From Gaiellasilicea sp963806955 (lineage in GTDB: Bacteria > Actinomycetota > Thermoleophilia > Gaiellales > Gaiellaceae), in NCBI GenBank assembly GCA_963806955.1, contig CAWDZG010000002.1, positions 992,001 through 1,056,000 of the forward strand: DNA of 64,000 nt, in the 5' to 3' direction. Positions 26,324 through 34,621 of this stretch are shown one piece after another (the stretch's first letter is position 1; every line of letters begins with the position of its first letter). Position numbers and translations under genes: made by a program. The notes under the pieces were generated by a model. That model worked only from the letters and a program-made list of their open reading frames with translations, had not been told where the DNA came from and made no database searches.

Positions 26324-27146
26324 ACGAGGCCTCGGCCGCGGCCTCGAGGTCCTGATCGGCGGCGCGGAGAGCAGCGGCTCGCAGCTCGCCCACCTGCCGG
26401 TCGACGCGATCCACGCGAACCCGCGCCAGCCACGCCGCCGCTTCGAGCCGGAGGCGACGACCGGCCTCGCGAGCTCGATCAAGCAGGAGGGCCTGCTCCA
26501 GCCTGTCGTCGTGCGTCCGCGAGCCGCGGGCGGCTACGAGCTGATCGCCGGCGAGCGCCGCTGGCGCGCGGCCCGCGAGGCGGGTCTCGAGACTCTGCCG
26601 GCGCTCGTTCGGGAAGCGGACGACCGCGACACGCTGCTGCTCGCCCTCGTCGAGAACGTGGCCCGCGAGCAGCTCTCGCCGGTCGAGGAGGCGCGTGCGT
26701 ACGCGACCCTCGTCGACGAGTTCGAGCTCTCGCTCGGCGACGTCGCCGAGAAGGTCGGGCGCTCCAAGCCCGCCGTCTCGAACCGGCTCCGCCTGCTCGA
26801 GCTTCCCGAGGAGGTGCTCTGGATGGTCGCGCGCGGCGAGCTGACCGAGGGCCACGCGCGCGCGGTGCTGGCGCTTCCCGACCACGACGCGCGCAAGAAG
26901 CTCGCGAAGAAGATCGTCCGCGACGGCATGTCCGTCCGCGCGGCCGAGAAGGCGGCGCAGGAGGGTGGCGCGGCCCGGCGTCCGCGCGCCGGCGCGAAGG
27001 TCGATCCGGCGCTCGCCGAGCGCGCCCGCGGCGCCGCCGAGCGCCTGACGGGGCTGCCGGTCCGCGTCAGCGCGGGCAAGCTCGAGATCCACTTCGGCGA
27101 GGAACTTCGGCTCGAAGAGCTCGTCGAAGTGCTCGAGAGTCTGTAG
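26307..27146 (+). CDS. parB: Chromosome-partitioning protein ParB (Spo0J)
   Basis: 279 residues from a TTG 17 bp inside parA. GLGRGLEVLIGG near the start is the ParA-stimulating N-terminus; IHANPRQPRRRFEPEATTGL and YELIAGERRWRAAREAGL are the CTP-binding ParB motifs (box II with GERR); the HTH lies in LSLGDVAEKVGRSKPAVSNR; a dimerisation helix closes the protein. It loads on parS sites and slides as a CTP-dependent clamp. A parS-like palindrome is at 42565. Confidence 0.95.
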   Translation: MSNAPRRGLGRGLEVLIGGAESSGSQLAHLPVDAIHANPRQPRRRFEPEATTGLASSIKQEGLLQPVVVRPRAAGGYELIAGERRWRAAREAGLETLPALVREADDRDTLLLALVENVAREQLSPVEEARAYATLVDEFELSLGDVAEKVGRSKPAVSNRLRLLELPEEVLWMVARGELTEGHARAVLALPDHDARKKLAKKIVRDGMSVRAAEKAAQEGGAARRPRAGAKVDPALAERARGAAERLTGLPVRVSAGKLEIHFGEELRLEELVEVLESL

Positions 27147-27147
27147 C

Positions 27148-27153
27148 TACAAT
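27148..27153 (+). promoter_or_regulatory. tRNA-Ile -10 box
   Basis: TACAAT just after the parB stop, 11 bp before the first tRNA base. No convincing -35 because the upstream bases are parB codons. Confidence 0.5.
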
Positions 27154-27164
27154 CGCGCTCCCGC

Positions 27165-27238
<74 letters not shown>

Positions 27239-27249
27239 TCTCGACGCGG

Positions 27250-27498
27250 TCAGTGGACGAGTTGCGTGCGGCGGACGTAGTCCTCCACCGCGAGCAGGAA
27301 GTTCGCGTCGCCGGCGATCTCGGCGATCGTCCCCTTCGTCGTGTCGTCGAGATCGGTGTCCGTGCTCAGGCGCGCGATGAACGGACCGAGCGTCCCGGCC
27401 TGGGACATCGCGGCCATCCGCAGGCACAGCCGCCGCGTCTCCTCGTCCTGGGTGACGGCTTCGAGCGATTCGATGTCGTGGAGCCAGAGATCGACCAT
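27250..27498 (-). CDS. Small helical protein of unknown function
   Basis: 82 residues from the ATG at 27498 (TTG 27510 is an alternative). I do not recognise it. It is acidic, almost all helix by composition, with no signal peptide, Cys cluster or membrane segment: VDLWLHDIESLEAVTQDEET, LCLRMAAMSQAGTLGPFIAR, TTKGTIAEIAGDANFLLAVE. Codon use is typical of the genome (third positions almost all G or C), which supports a real gene. It is convergent with the tRNA. Confidence 0.65.
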   Translation of the reverse strand: MVDLWLHDIESLEAVTQDEETRRLCLRMAAMSQAGTLGPFIARLSTDTDLDDTTKGTIAEIAGDANFLLAVEDYVRRTQLVH

Positions 27499-27580
27499 CG
27501 GGTTGTTCAACGCCGGTCGGGGCGCCCCGGATACGGCCCCGCCGCACCCGGGAGGGGGGCTCGGCGCGGCGACCGCGGGC

Positions 27581-27586
27581 TACACT
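27581..27586 (+). promoter_or_regulatory. -10 box of the bifunctional-nuclease-family gene
   Basis: TACACT 19 bp before the ATG at 27606, so this transcript should have a short leader (about 13 nt) that includes GAGAGG. Confidence 0.5.
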
Positions 27587-27605
27587 GGGCGAGAGGCCCC
27601 GGACG

Positions 27606-28139
27606 ATGCGAGAAATGGTCATCTACGGCGTCAGCTTCGACATGGTCGGCAAGCAGCCGATCGTGTTGCTGAAGACGACCGACGGCAACCGCTTCCTGCC
27701 GATCTGGATCGGCCACCCGGAGGCTGCGGCGATCCTCATCAAGCTCCAGAACGCCGCCTCGGCCCGGCCGATGACGCACGACCTGCTCAACGACATGCTT
27801 GCCCATCTGGACGCCGAGGTGATCTCGGTCGCCGTCACCGAGATGCGCGAGAACACCTACTACGCCCGGATCACGCTGCAGCAGAACGGCAACGAGATCG
27901 AGGTCGACTCGCGCCCGTCCGACGCGATCGCGCTCGCCGTTCGCGCCGGCGCAAAGATCTACGTCGCCGAGGACGTGATCGACGAGTCCGGCGTCGAGTT
28001 CGAGGGCGACGCCACCGACGACGAGATCACGGCCGCCGCCGGCGTGCCCCCGCTCTCGGATCTCGACCCCGACGACTTTCGCGCGTTCCTCGACTCGGTC
28101 TCGCCGGACGAGTTCGCCGCCGACCCGGAAGACTCCTAG
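27606..28139 (+). CDS. Bifunctional nuclease (BFN/DUF151) family protein
   Basis: 177 residues. The BFN domain fills residues 4-125: FDMVGKQPIVLLKTTDGNRF, LPIWIGHPEAAAILIKLQN, RPMTHDLLNDML and IEVDSRPSDAIALAVRAGAK. It is followed by an acidic Asp/Glu-rich tail. Plant homologues have DNase/RNase activity; the role of the many bacterial members (a UvrB/UvrC-like fragment is often attached) is open. The stop shares CTAG with the chorismate mutase gene. Confidence 0.9.
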   Translation: MREMVIYGVSFDMVGKQPIVLLKTTDGNRFLPIWIGHPEAAAILIKLQNAASARPMTHDLLNDMLAHLDAEVISVAVTEMRENTYYARITLQQNGNEIEVDSRPSDAIALAVRAGAKIYVAEDVIDESGVEFEGDATDDEITAAAGVPPLSDLDPDDFRAFLDSVSPDEFAADPEDS

Positions 28140-28432
28140 CCCGCGGCGTCGTCGGGGCGGGCGACCTCGCGCTTCGACAGGTCGAGCAGCTCCGTGTAGA
28201 TCTCGTGCAGCCCCTCGGCCGACAGCGGGCCGCGGTTGGCGCGGGTCAGGTACTGCAGCATCCACTCCTCGCGGGCCGGATCGAGGAAATCGATCCCGCG
28301 CTCCTCCTTCACGCTCTTCAACCGGGCCACGAGCTTCAGGCGCGCGTTGATCGCCGCGACGATCGCGACGTCGTTGTCGGAGATCTGCTCGCGCAGCTGC
28401 CGGATCAGCGGGTCGTCTGCGCTCGCGGGCAT
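28136..28432 (-). CDS. Chorismate mutase, AroQ type
   Basis: 98 residues, all helix. It converts chorismate to prephenate for Phe/Tyr synthesis. The first helix IRQLREQISDNDVAIVAAIN has the usual L-R-x-x-I-x-x-x-D-x-x-I layout; Arg and Lys of ARLKLVARLKSVKEERG and the Glu-Glu of REEWMLQYL fall where the active-site residues lie. It is a stand-alone enzyme without fused DAHP synthase or prephenate dehydratase. A TATCCT box lies 6 bp before the ATG. Confidence 0.88.
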   Translation of the reverse strand: MPASADDPLIRQLREQISDNDVAIVAAINARLKLVARLKSVKEERGIDFLDPAREEWMLQYLTRANRGPLSAEGLHEIYTELLDLSKREVARPDDAAG

Positions 28433-28438
28433 CGTTCG

Positions 28439-28444
28439 AGGATA
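28439..28444 (-). promoter_or_regulatory. -10 box of the chorismate mutase gene
   Basis: TATCCT on the minus strand, exactly 6 bp before the ATG at 28432. Confidence 0.6.
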
Positions 28445-28448
28445 GCCC

Positions 28449-29072
28449 TCACGCGGCGACCGCGAGCACGAGGCTCGTCGCGTTGAACGCGCAGTGCACG
28501 AGCACGCAGGGGATGACGCTGTCGGTGCGCAGCCGCAGCCACGCCGTCACGAGCCCGAAGAAGACGAGTGCGGGGAGCGCGAGCACCAGGCCGTGGCCGA
28601 GCCCGAACCCGAGCGCCGTCACGGCAACCGCCGTCGGGGAGCCGAAGCGGGACAGCAGGCTCATGCCGGCGCCCCGGTACATCAACTCCTCGACCACCGG
28701 CCCGATCAGCGCGACCGTGACGAAGTTCGCCGCGTAGGCGCCGGCGCGGCCCGAGTCCCACGCCTCCGGCGTCAGTCCCTGCTCGCCGCCAGCGTCGAGC
28801 GCGATCAGCAGCAGGCCTGCCCCGAGGAAGATCGCGATGTACGCGCCGAGCGCGAGCCCGAGCGCTCCCGGCCAGGAGGCGGGCGCACGCAGGGCGAACA
28901 AGGCGCGCTTCGGCAGCCCCCGGCCGATCCAGAGCACCACGAGCAGCAGTAGCGCGTAGACGACCGCGCCGCTGAACGCCGTCTCGTAGCGGTAGAGCGC
29001 GTCACGCGGAGGCGAGCCACCGCTGAGCCTGCCGGCGTACCCGAGCGCGGCCAGGAACGCGACCAGCGCCAA
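28449..29072 (-). CDS. CPBP-family intramembrane metalloprotease
   Basis: 207 residues with about six membrane segments. The CPBP (CAAX protease/bacteriocin-processing, Abi) motifs are present: EELMYRGAG (Glu-Glu and Arg), FGLGHGLVLALPALVF (His) and LVHCAFNATSLVLA (His, Asn). Bacterial members process membrane peptides or give bacteriocin self-immunity; the substrate is unknown. The TTG at 29072 is the best start in frame; an ATCATA/TATGAT promoter box lies at 29138-29143. Confidence 0.85.
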   Translation of the reverse strand: MALVAFLAALGYAGRLSGGSPPRDALYRYETAFSGAVVYALLLLVVLWIGRGLPKRALFALRAPASWPGALGLALGAYIAIFLGAGLLLIALDAGGEQGLTPEAWDSGRAGAYAANFVTVALIGPVVEELMYRGAGMSLLSRFGSPTAVAVTALGFGLGHGLVLALPALVFFGLVTAWLRLRTDSVIPCVLVHCAFNATSLVLAVAA

Positions 29073-29137
29073 CCAGGCGAGCAGTCGTCCGCCTCCCGCC
29101 TCCTGCTCGATCCGTTCAGCGCTCCACGAGGCTGCGG

Positions 29138-29143
29138 ATCATA
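29138..29143 (-). promoter_or_regulatory. -10 box upstream of the CPBP protease gene
   Basis: TATGAT on the minus strand, about 65 bp before the TTG start; it lies in the short divergent gap with the MscS gene. Confidence 0.4.
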
Positions 29144-29175
29144 GGGACGGGCGCACGCCCGTCGAACTCGGTCGC

Positions 29176-29898
29176 ATGGAGTTGTGGCAGCGCCTGCTCG
29201 TGAGCGGGATCGTCCTCGTCTTCACGCTCGCACTCGCGCGCGTGATCGACGGGCGCGTGCTGGGCTCGGATCGCTCGGCGGCCGCGCTCACCCGCTACCG
29301 CGTGCTGCGGCGGACGATCTCCGTCTCGATCGTCACCGTCGGGGTGCTGTCTGCGCTGCTCGTGATTCCGCAGATCCGCGCGATCGCGGGCGGCCTGCTC
29401 GCGTCGTCCGCGATCCTCGGCCTCATCGTCGGCTTCGCCTCGCAGCGGACGCTCGGCAACTTCGTCGCCGGCTTGATGATCGCGACGACCCAGCCGCTTC
29501 GGCTCGGCGACTGGGTCTCGGTCGGCGGGGTCGAGGGCGCCGTCGAGGAGATCGGCCTCGTCTACACGTTCATCCGCACGGAGAGCAACACCCGGCTCGT
29601 GATCCCGAACGAAAAGCTTGCCTCGGATACCATCCTCAACTTCACGATTCGCAGCGCAGCGAAGTTCGCCGAGGTCACAGTGCAGGTTCCGCCCACAGCA
29701 GACCTTCGCCAGCTCGTCGACGCCCTCCGAGCGGAGGTGCCCGGTGAGCGAGACGAGGTCTTTGTCAAGTCCCTCGAAGGGTCGCCCACCCTGATCCTGC
29801 GGGCGTGGACCGAGAGCGACGCCGCGGCCGACCGGCTCGAGCACGACTTGCGGCTCCGTGTGCACGACCGGCTGCGCGCGCACGGGATCTACGCGTGA
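29176..29898 (+). CDS. MscS-family small-conductance mechanosensitive channel
   Basis: 240 residues. Two or three N-terminal membrane helices end in the pore helix IAGGLLASSAILGLIVGFAS followed by QRTLGNFVAGLMIA, the TM3 Gly/Ala pattern of MscS. The beta domain starts LRLGDWVSVGGVEGAVEEIG and contains RLVIPNEKL. It is a short member, close to E. coli MscS. It releases solutes on hypo-osmotic shock. It overlaps the downstream penicillin-binding protein by 4 bp (GTGA), tying osmotic protection to wall synthesis. Confidence 0.93.
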   Translation: MELWQRLLVSGIVLVFTLALARVIDGRVLGSDRSAAALTRYRVLRRTISVSIVTVGVLSALLVIPQIRAIAGGLLASSAILGLIVGFASQRTLGNFVAGLMIATTQPLRLGDWVSVGGVEGAVEEIGLVYTFIRTESNTRLVIPNEKLASDTILNFTIRSAAKFAEVTVQVPPTADLRQLVDALRAEVPGERDEVFVKSLEGSPTLILRAWTESDAAADRLEHDLRLRVHDRLRAHGIYA

Positions 29899-32114
29899 GC
29901 CCTCCCCGAGGCCAGGGGCTCGATCCGGACGTCTGGGCGCGCCGTCGGCGCAAGCGGAAGCGCACTGCGCGAAAGAGCCACCGGCGGCGTGCCGTCGCAC
30001 TCGCCTTCGTCGCGGTGCTGGCGCTGCTCTTCGTCGTCGGCGGTGCTGCCGTGACGAGTGTGGCGACGTTCGGCTCCTCCTGCGACCTCAACTCGCTCCA
30101 GCAGGTCGAGATCGGCCAGAACTCCTTCGTCTACGCCGCCAACAACACGATCCTCGGCTCGATCCCGGCCGAGCGCAACCGCCAGCCGGTGCCGCTCAAG
30201 CAGATCAGCCCCTGGATGCCGAAGGCGACGGTTGCGATCGAGGACCGCCGCTTCTACGAGCACGGCGGCGTCGACGTCGAGGGCATCGCGCGTGCGCTCT
30301 GGAAGAACGTCAGCGCCGGCGAGGTCGTCGAGGGCGGCTCGACGATCACCCAGCAGCTCGTGCGCAACCTCTACATCAGCCGCGAGCGCACCGTCGAGCG
30401 GAAGCTGAAGGAGGCCTGCCTGGCGATCAAGCTCAACGAGGCGTGGCCGAAGGAGCGGATCCTCGCGACCTACATGAACCAGGTCTACTACGGCAACCTC
30501 GCCTACGGGATCGAGGCCGCAGCGCAGACGTACTTCTCGAAGCCGGCGCGGAAGCTGAACCTGCCCGAGGCGGCGCTGCTCGCGGGCATGCCGCAGGCGC
30601 CGTCCGCGTACGACCCGTTCAACCGGACCGAGATCGCGACGGGTCGCCGCAACCAGGTGCTGACGGCGATGCTGAACGAGGGGCTGATCAACGCCGATGC
30701 GCACGAGTGGGCGACGCGCCGGCCGCTCGGCTTGAAGGCCGGGAAGCTCTACAAGGTGATTCGCGAGCCGTACTTCTTCAGCTACGTCCGCGACCAGCTG
30801 ATCGCCGAGTACGGTGCCGCGACCGTCCGCTCCGGCGGGCTCAAGGTCTACACGACCATCGACCCCCGCTTCCAGCGCGCCGCCCGCAAGGCGATCACCG
30901 AGACCCTCTACGACAAGAACGACCCCGCCGCGGCCGTGATCTCGATCAATCCGAAGAACGGTGCGATCCGGGCGATGACCGCGGTGACGCCGGGCGACGC
31001 CAAGAACCAGTTCAACCTGCTCTCGCAGGCGCGCCGCCAGTCCGGGTCGACGTTCAAGACCTTCGTGCTCGCGGCCGCGGTCGAGAAGGGGATCAACCCG
31101 GCCACGACGAGCTACCTCTCCGCGCCGTTCTTCTACCGGCCGGACCCGAACGGGGACTGCGAGGACGGCAGCTGGTGGTGCCCGGAGACGTACGACAAGA
31201 GCTACACCGGCTGGACGACGATCGAACGGGCCACGATCCGGTCGGACAACACCGTCTACGCGCAGCTGACGCTCGATGTGACGCCGGAAGCTGTCGCAAA
31301 GATGGCGACGAAGCTCGGCGTCCGCTCGAAGCTCGACGTCGACGGCGCGTACGTCCCCTCGATCGGGCTTGGCGCGATGGACGTGTCCCCGCTCGACATG
31401 GCCTCCGCCTACGCGACGCTCGCCGCCGGAGGCATCTACTCCGAGCCGATGGCGATCCGCAAAGTCGTGCTCCCCGACGGCGAGGACACGAGCGCCGGCT
31501 GGGGCAAGCCGAAGCGTGAGCGCGTGATCTCGGCGGGCGTCGCCTACACGGTGACGAAGATCCTCGAGCAGAACGTCCAGTACGGGACCGGCACGGCGGC
31601 GAACTACGGCCACCCCGCCGCCGGCAAGACCGGCACGACCGAGGAGCACTCGGACGCCTGGTTCTGCGGCTACACCCCCCGGCTCGAGACGACGGTGTGG
31701 GTCGGCTATCCCAAGGGGAAGGTGCCGATGCTGAACGTGCACGGCATCCGGGTCAGCGGCGGCAGCTTCCCCGCCCAGATCTGGAGGCTCTTCATGAGCT
31801 CCGCGATCGGCCAGCTCGAGCCGGTCGACTTCACGGAGCCGGACGAGTTGCCGGAGTGGACGACGTTCGAGCGCGGCCAGTACGCCCGCTCCTTCGGCTA
31901 CTACCGCGACGAGTACGTTGCACCGGAGGAGACGACCGCCGAGACCGAGACGCAGCCGGCCTCGACGGCCCCTGCACCGGCACCGGCACCCGCGCCGAAG
32001 CCGCCCGCGACGACCGCGCCGCCGCCGCCGCCGACGGCACCCCCGCCCACGACCGCGCCACCGCCCCCGGCCCCCGAGGAGCCCGTTCCCGGGGAGCCAT
32101 TGCCCCCTGGCTAG
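29895..32114 (+). CDS. Class A penicillin-binding protein (bifunctional transglycosylase/transpeptidase)
   Basis: 739 residues. A basic cytosolic N-terminus (WARRRRKRKRTARKSHRRR) and one membrane anchor (about 35-58). The GT51 domain has its catalytic Glu116 in EDRRFYEHGG, then GGSTITQQLVRNLY. The transpeptidase domain has Ser385 and Lys388 (SGSTFKTF), Ser450-Asp-Asn and KTGTTEEHSDAWF (Lys578). The last 50-60 residues are a Pro/Thr/Ala tail, common in actinobacterial PonA. GTG start overlaps the MscS TGA. Confidence 0.96.
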   Translation: MSPPRGQGLDPDVWARRRRKRKRTARKSHRRRAVALAFVAVLALLFVVGGAAVTSVATFGSSCDLNSLQQVEIGQNSFVYAANNTILGSIPAERNRQPVPLKQISPWMPKATVAIEDRRFYEHGGVDVEGIARALWKNVSAGEVVEGGSTITQQLVRNLYISRERTVERKLKEACLAIKLNEAWPKERILATYMNQVYYGNLAYGIEAAAQTYFSKPARKLNLPEAALLAGMPQAPSAYDPFNRTEIATGRRNQVLTAMLNEGLINADAHEWATRRPLGLKAGKLYKVIREPYFFSYVRDQLIAEYGAATVRSGGLKVYTTIDPRFQRAARKAITETLYDKNDPAAAVISINPKNGAIRAMTAVTPGDAKNQFNLLSQARRQSGSTFKTFVLAAAVEKGINPATTSYLSAPFFYRPDPNGDCEDGSWWCPETYDKSYTGWTTIERATIRSDNTVYAQLTLDVTPEAVAKMATKLGVRSKLDVDGAYVPSIGLGAMDVSPLDMASAYATLAAGGIYSEPMAIRKVVLPDGEDTSAGWGKPKRERVISAGVAYTVTKILEQNVQYGTGTAANYGHPAAGKTGTTEEHSDAWFCGYTPRLETTVWVGYPKGKVPMLNVHGIRVSGGSFPAQIWRLFMSSAIGQLEPVDFTEPDELPEWTTFERGQYARSFGYYRDEYVAPEETTAETETQPASTAPAPAPAPAPKPPATTAPPPPPTAPPPTTAPPPPAPEEPVPGEPLPPG

Positions 32115-33329
32115 ATGAGGCGCCGCGGCGCGCTGCTCGCGGCGGCGGCGGTCGCGCTCCTTGTCGCCGCCTGCGTGGTCATCGCCTGGCTCGAGGGTGC
32201 GCCCCTCGTCCCGGCTGACGGCGGCCGCGCCGACGGCGGCGAGCTCGGCCGGCTCTTCCTCGCCGCCCTCGCCGCGGCGTTCGGGCTCTATCTCGCCGCG
32301 CTCCGGCTGTTGCACCGGGCGGCCCCGACGCTGCGAACCGTCTTTGCGGTCGCATTCGTGATCCAACTGCTGCCGTTGGCCGCGCCGCTGCTGATCTCCA
32401 CCGACGCCTGGACGTACTGGGAGTACGGCCGCATCGCCGTCGTCCACGACGCCGATCCGTACGTCGACGTGCCGAGCCGGTTCCCCGACGACCCTGCGTA
32501 CGAGTACGCGGGAGCCGCGTGGCGAGAGACGACGTCCGTGTACGGCCCCGCCTTCTCCCTCGTCTCCGAGGGGGTCGCGCTCGTGTCGGGCTCCTCGGCC
32601 GCCGCGGCCGCCTGGATCTTCAAGCTGATCGCCGCCGGCGCCATGCTCGCGTGCATGGTGCTCGCGGCCCGGCTCGCGCGCGACCGAGCACTCGCGGCGG
32701 CGCTCGTGGGCTGGAATCCCCTGTTCGCGATCCACTTCGCGGGCGGCGGTCACAACGACGCGCTCATGGTCGCGTTGACGCTCGCCGCCCTCGCGCTCGC
32801 GGCGACCGGCCGCCGCGGCCCGGCCGGCGTGGCCTGGGCCGTCGCGCTGCTCGTGAAATGGATCCCCGCAGTCTTCTTCGCCCTGCGCGCACTCGAGGCC
32901 CGCGCCACCGGCCGCCGGGTCAGCCACGTCGGCTTCGGTGTCACGGTGGCGCTCGTCCTCGGCCTCGCGACGTGGCGCTACGGCTTCGACTGGCTGCGGG
33001 CGATCGGCCCGCTTGCCCGCAACGCCGAGGAGCAGTCGGAGTACGCCTTGCCACACCGGCTCGAGCAGCTGGGCCTGCCCCACGCGGTCTCCCTGACGCT
33101 GACGACGCTCGCGCTCGTGGCCGGCCTCGCCTGGCTCGCCCGGGGTGCTCTGCGCGGGCGAGCCCGACTCGGGCTCGCTGCCTGTCTGCTGCTCGTGACG
33201 ACACCGTGGCTGACGCCGTGGTACACGGTCTGGGCGCTTCCGCTCGCGGCAGCCGAGGACGACCGCCGGGCTCAGCTGCTCGCGCTCGCGCTGTGCGTGT
33301 ACGTGCTCCCGCAGGCGATCCCGGTCTAG
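32115..33329 (+). CDS. Integral-membrane GT-C glycosyltransferase (GT87/DUF2029-like)
   Basis: 404 residues with about ten membrane helices. The first extracytoplasmic loop holds the polyprenol-sugar catalytic Asp motif in LLISTDAWTYWEYGRIAVVH, and GWNPLFAIHFAGGGHNDALM is a typical second motif of actinobacterial mannosyl/arabinosyltransferases. It probably adds a hexose from a polyprenyl-phosphate donor outside the membrane. The ATG follows the PBP stop with no gap. The TAG shares CTAG with the convergent DUF2079 gene. Confidence 0.82.
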   Translation: MRRRGALLAAAAVALLVAACVVIAWLEGAPLVPADGGRADGGELGRLFLAALAAAFGLYLAALRLLHRAAPTLRTVFAVAFVIQLLPLAAPLLISTDAWTYWEYGRIAVVHDADPYVDVPSRFPDDPAYEYAGAAWRETTSVYGPAFSLVSEGVALVSGSSAAAAAWIFKLIAAGAMLACMVLAARLARDRALAAALVGWNPLFAIHFAGGGHNDALMVALTLAALALAATGRRGPAGVAWAVALLVKWIPAVFFALRALEARATGRRVSHVGFGVTVALVLGLATWRYGFDWLRAIGPLARNAEEQSEYALPHRLEQLGLPHAVSLTLTTLALVAGLAWLARGALRGRARLGLAACLLLVTTPWLTPWYTVWALPLAAAEDDRRAQLLALALCVYVLPQAIPV

Positions 33330-34621
33330 GAGCGCCGGAAGACGAGCACCCCGTCCTCGGCGAAGACCTGCTGCCAGCGACCGTCGCGGCGGAGCGCCGC
33401 GAGCGCGGGGCGGGCGCGGCCGGACTCGAGGCTGTCGAGGTACGTGAGCCGGGTGGTGTCGACCGCGACCCAGCCTGCCTCCTGCAGAACCGGGAAGCTG
33501 AAGATGCGACGCCGCGCCGACAGGTGTGCCCCGAGCGCGTTCGTCGCGCTCACCGGGGCGCCGTCCGGAATCACGGCCAGCGCCCGCCGGGAAGCCGCGT
33601 CATGCGCGTCCGCGCGGACAGGGATGCGCCCGAGCGGTCCTGCGGCGACGGCCGCCAGCAGCGCGGCCAGCGCGCCGGCGTAGGCGAGCTGCGGCCGCAG
33701 GCGGGCGACCGCGAAGACGGAGGCCACGATCAGCGCCGGTGCAACTGTCGCCGCGTAGTGGCTCCGCACCGAGGTCTGGGTCGCCGTGCTCGAGAGGACG
33801 TTCAGGCCGAGCTCCGGCAGCGCCGGCAGCAGAGCGAGCGGCGCAGCGAGCGGCAAGAGCGCGAGCGGCAGGAGCAGCTTGGCCAAATAGCCGAGATCGC
33901 GCCCGCCGAGAGACGGGTCGTCGTACCGACTCTCGAACGCGGACACTCCTGCTGTGGCGAAGTGCGGGACGACGACGAGCGCGGCGACGAGCGCAGCGAG
34001 ACCAGCGCCGAGAGCGATCGCCGCTCCGGCCCGCGGTGCGCGGTGCCGGACCGCGTACCAGACGCCGAGCCCCGCGAGCGCGAGGCCGACGTGCTCCTTC
34101 GTGGCGAGTGCCGCGCCCGCGAGCAGGGCGAACCGCCAGAGCCGCCGTTCGTCCAGGTGCCACCAGGCGAAGAGCAGGAGCGGGCATGCGAGCGCGACCG
34201 GATGGAAGTCGCTGACGGTCAGCCACTGCACCGGCGGCAGGAGGAGATAGGCGAGCGCGAGCGCGGCCGCGGCGGGGGGCGAGTCGAGGTGCTTCCGCCC
34301 GAGCCAGAACACCGGCAACGCTCCGGTTGCGACCGCCACGGCCTGGACGACGAGCAGCAACTCCGGCGAGGGCCACGCCCACCAGAGCGGTGCGAGCGCC
34401 GCGAGGATCGGATCGAAGTGCGAGCCGAGCCGAGAGGCCTGCGTGCCGCTGAGCTCGGTCACCGAGAGGACGTCGCCGTGCGCGGTCGACCAGACCGCCT
34501 GGGTCATGTTCCCGAGGTCGAAACGCCCGCTGCCGAAGGCCCGGTGGCGCAGGACGCCGGCGACGGAGAACACCCCGGCGAACGCGGCGGTCGCCGCCCA
34601 GACCAGGCGCGGTGCGGTCAT
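33326..34621 (-). CDS. DUF2079 polytopic membrane protein, probable GT-C glycosyltransferase
   Basis: 431 residues, about ten membrane helices. The DUF2079 signature is near the start: RFDLGNMTQAVWSTAHGDVL, then GSHFDPILAALAPLWW; WLTVSDFHPVALACPLLLFA and ALATKEHVGLALAGLGVW follow. The family is related to GT-C enzymes using lipid-linked sugars, but no member activity is assured. The ATG overlaps the stop of the upstream glycosyltransferase (ATGA), and these two genes plus the GT2 gene form one operon. Confidence 0.8.
   Translation of the reverse strand: MTAPRLVWAATAAFAGVFSVAGVLRHRAFGSGRFDLGNMTQAVWSTAHGDVLSVTELSGTQASRLGSHFDPILAALAPLWWAWPSPELLLVVQAVAVATGALPVFWLGRKHLDSPPAAAALALAYLLLPPVQWLTVSDFHPVALACPLLLFAWWHLDERRLWRFALLAGAALATKEHVGLALAGLGVWYAVRHRAPRAGAAIALGAGLAALVAALVVVPHFATAGVSAFESRYDDPSLGGRDLGYLAKLLLPLALLPLAAPLALLPALPELGLNVLSSTATQTSVRSHYAATVAPALIVASVFAVARLRPQLAYAGALAALLAAVAAGPLGRIPVRADAHDAASRRALAVIPDGAPVSATNALGAHLSARRRIFSFPVLQEAGWVAVDTTRLTYLDSLESGRARPALAALRRDGRWQQVFAEDGVLVFRRS

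Noticed and set aside
24974..26482. A 502-codon reading of the DUF6886-like gene
   Set aside because: The first ~315 codons are antisense to parA and parB; the promoter box and family start agree on GTG 25528.
29889..33083. A 1064-codon open frame on the minus strand, opposite the PBP and GT-C genes
   Set aside because: It is antisense to two clear genes; the composition (Arg/Asp/Glu-rich, no domains) is that of a frame shadow in very G+C-rich DNA.
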